Shown piece after piece: positions 62,660 to 64,000 of a DNA stretch of 64,000 nucleotides. The translations under genes and the position numbers were made by a program. Position 1 is the first letter of the stretch, and the number at the start of each line of letters is the position of its first letter. This DNA is from Edaphochlamys debaryana (Eukaryota; Chlorophyta; Chlorophyceae; Chlamydomonadales), in contig JAEHOE010000017.1 in NCBI GenBank assembly GCA_016858145.1, forward strand, positions 1,054,001 to 1,118,000, read 5' to 3'. The notes under the pieces are model-generated. The model had not been told where the DNA came from. It worked only from the letters and a program-made list of their open reading frames with translations, and did no database searches.

Positions 62660-62954
62660 CTGGGCCACCCACACCTCTACCCCAAGCCTAAGCAGAAGTT
62701 TGACTCACCTGCTCTCGAGAAGATTCATGCTTACGGGATAGTTACGGTTGACGCACGGTGCTCGTCAAGGCTCGTCAGGGCTCGTCCATGCTGTCCATGC
62801 TGCGCCCAAAACCGCGAGGCGATTCCTAAGCAATCCCTGGAAGGGACTCTACTTAAATTGACCCCTGCGTCAGTGAACCCAAGTAATATCTAACTTGCTA
62901 GCCAACGCTCCATACTTGCCCACAGCTCGCTCGCTCACAGCACGTCACAGCACG
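62660..62954 (+). promoter_or_regulatory. GST C upstream block shared with GST B
   Basis: Carries TACGGGATAGTTACGG (62732-62747), GCGCCCAAAACCGCGAGGC (62802-62820) and GCTCCATACTTGCCCACAG (62907-62925), collinear with the GST B block but with about 100 bp of extra sequence between the second and third motif. Confidence 0.65.
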
Positions 62955-63990
62955 ATGTCTGGCCTCCCCTCCCCGGCGAAGCTCAAGCTCTACTCTTACC
63001 CGGTCTCTCGAGGCCGTATCATAGAGTGGTTATTGAAGGAGCACGGCAAGGAGGCGGACGTCGAGGTGCGGCTTGAAGTCGGAGCGATAGATTGCATGCG
63101 CGCGCGCCGGAAGCTGCCCAAGCTCGCAGCTCTGGTCGTGTACATAGGCTAAACACCTTCTGATCCTCTGCTGCAGATTGTCAATGTGGACTTGCGCGAG
63201 AAGGAGCACAAGAGCGCCGAGTTCAGGGCCATCAACCCATTCGGGAAGCTGCCGGCGCTCGTTGACGGCGACATGAAGCTGGTGCGTGTGCCACAGGGCT
63301 GCGGGGCTGGAAGGGTGGGGGGGAAAGGCGGGGAAGGGGGAAGGCGGGAAGGCGGGAAGGAGGGGGAGGAGGGGGAGGAGGGGCCACCAGGTCTGACCGC
63401 ACCCCTGGTCCCGAGGCCCCGGTGGGGGGGATCGGCGAAGTGCTGTGCTGTAGTCGCCACAGCAGCGGTACAACCTGCCATTACCTACTGGCACAGCACC
63501 CTCCGAAACCTGATCCACCAAGCAGCTCCACTCCGCCGCCTCAGCCTTCCTCATTTCTCTCCAGTATCCACGCAGCGCCAGCAGCCTTTCAGCTCTTTCC
63601 CCAACGTACGTCTTCCTGTGCACCCCGCGGCCCGCGCCTCGCCACAACCCCTGCCCCTCCTCCCTCCAAATCCCCTCTTGCCACCTTACAAAGCCCTTGC
63701 CCCCAAGGCCCTCCCTATCCCCCGAATCGCTTTCCGTGCGCTCGGCCCAGCGCCGCCAGCCCCCATTACACACAAGCCCCATGCCTCCTCCTCCCTCAGA
63801 ACATCCCCCCTCCAAAACCCGCTCCCCAAACCCTCGCCCCTCCACACGTCCACAGTTCGAGTCGGGTGCCATCCTGATTCACCTGGCGCACAAATGGGGC
63901 GAGTTCAAGACCCCCGAGGACCGCTCTGTGGCGGAGCAGTGGGCCCTCTTCGCCAACTCCACCCTCGCTGACTCGGTCTTCGTGGAGCAG
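62955..63990 (+). CDS. Glutathione S-transferase, tandem copy C (3' end outside window), no transit peptide
   Basis: Three exons visible: 62955-63065, 63177-63281, 63856-63990, with introns at the same positions as in copies A and B; the gene runs past the window edge. MSGLPSPAKLKLYSYPVSRG starts about 20 residues later than its paralogues relative to the catalytic Ser, so there is no transit peptide and a cytosolic location is likely. It also has EHKSAEFRAINPFGKLPA and FESGAILIHLAHKWG. The ATG is the first in frame after a CACGATG context shared with copies A and B. Confidence 0.92.
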
Positions 63991-64000
63991 GTGGGGGTGG

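Larger units (their letters stand above)
61704..62954. other. Intergenic region between GST B and GST C
   Basis: About 1.25 kb. It contains a 10-bp-type minisatellite (61964-62085), two plus-strand TGTAA signals (62414-62418 and 62521-62525) that could serve GST B, and the GST C promoter block from about 62660. No further gene recognised. Confidence 0.5.

Noticed and set aside
1..64000. tRNA, rRNA, riboswitch, replication origin
   Set aside because: No cloverleaf, rRNA block or riboswitch consensus noticed by eye. A tRNAscan-SE and Infernal run would settle it; none could be run here.

Overview
The window is nuclear DNA of a GC-rich, intron-dense green alga, most likely a volvocine relative of Chlamydomonas or Volvox. 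The reasons are short exons joined by GT-AG introns with donors such as gtgcgt and gtgagc, pyrimidine-rich cag acceptors, TGTAA poly(A) signals, long Ala/Gly/Pro/Gln tracts inside proteins, and plant/algal gene families. I worked out exons by hand from reading frame and splice phase; the phases close in nearly every model.

Layout. 60-5438 (+) is the 3' part of a large repeat-bearing, probably secreted protein. 6933-9549 (-) is a UPF0193/C22orf23-like gene, divergent from a glyoxalase I gene at 10055-12910 (+). 13577-15990 (+) encodes a His-rich low-complexity protein of unknown function. 17439-20133 (+) encodes a bHLH-ACT transcription factor. 20134-24004 holds no recognisable gene. 24005-30700 is a mosaic: direct repeats flank a duplicated fragment of the bHLH gene, which is itself split by a 5.4-kb L1-type LINE on the minus strand. 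33630-34748 (-) is the proteasome assembly chaperone PSMG4, divergent from an aldo/keto reductase (34967-38795, +). Next come a MATE transporter (39749-43064, +), a nucleotide-sugar transferase-like gene (43992-47810, +), a NO66/MINA-type JmjC oxygenase on the minus strand (48765-53842), a 71-residue membrane protein (54320-54535, +), and three tandem glutathione S-transferase genes (56262-58723, 59526-61703 and 62955 to beyond the edge, all +).

There is no operon logic here; this is a eukaryotic chromosome segment. Glyoxalase I and the GSTs both act in glutathione-dependent detoxification, but they lie about 45 kb apart and I do not claim they are linked.

The least ordinary features are: (1) the 5' end of the bHLH gene present three times (inside an intron of the UPF0193 gene, at the parent gene, and in the LINE-split copy); (2) a 24-bp minisatellite that inserts about 230 Pro-rich residues into the reverse transcriptase of an otherwise open LINE ORF2; (3) an unusually high share of GC-AG introns; (4) coding minisatellites on either side of the distal metal-ligand His of the JmjC enzyme; (5) partial exon duplications in glyoxalase I and the GST genes.

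I saw no tRNA, rRNA or CRISPR array by eye. I had no way to run a covariance-model search.
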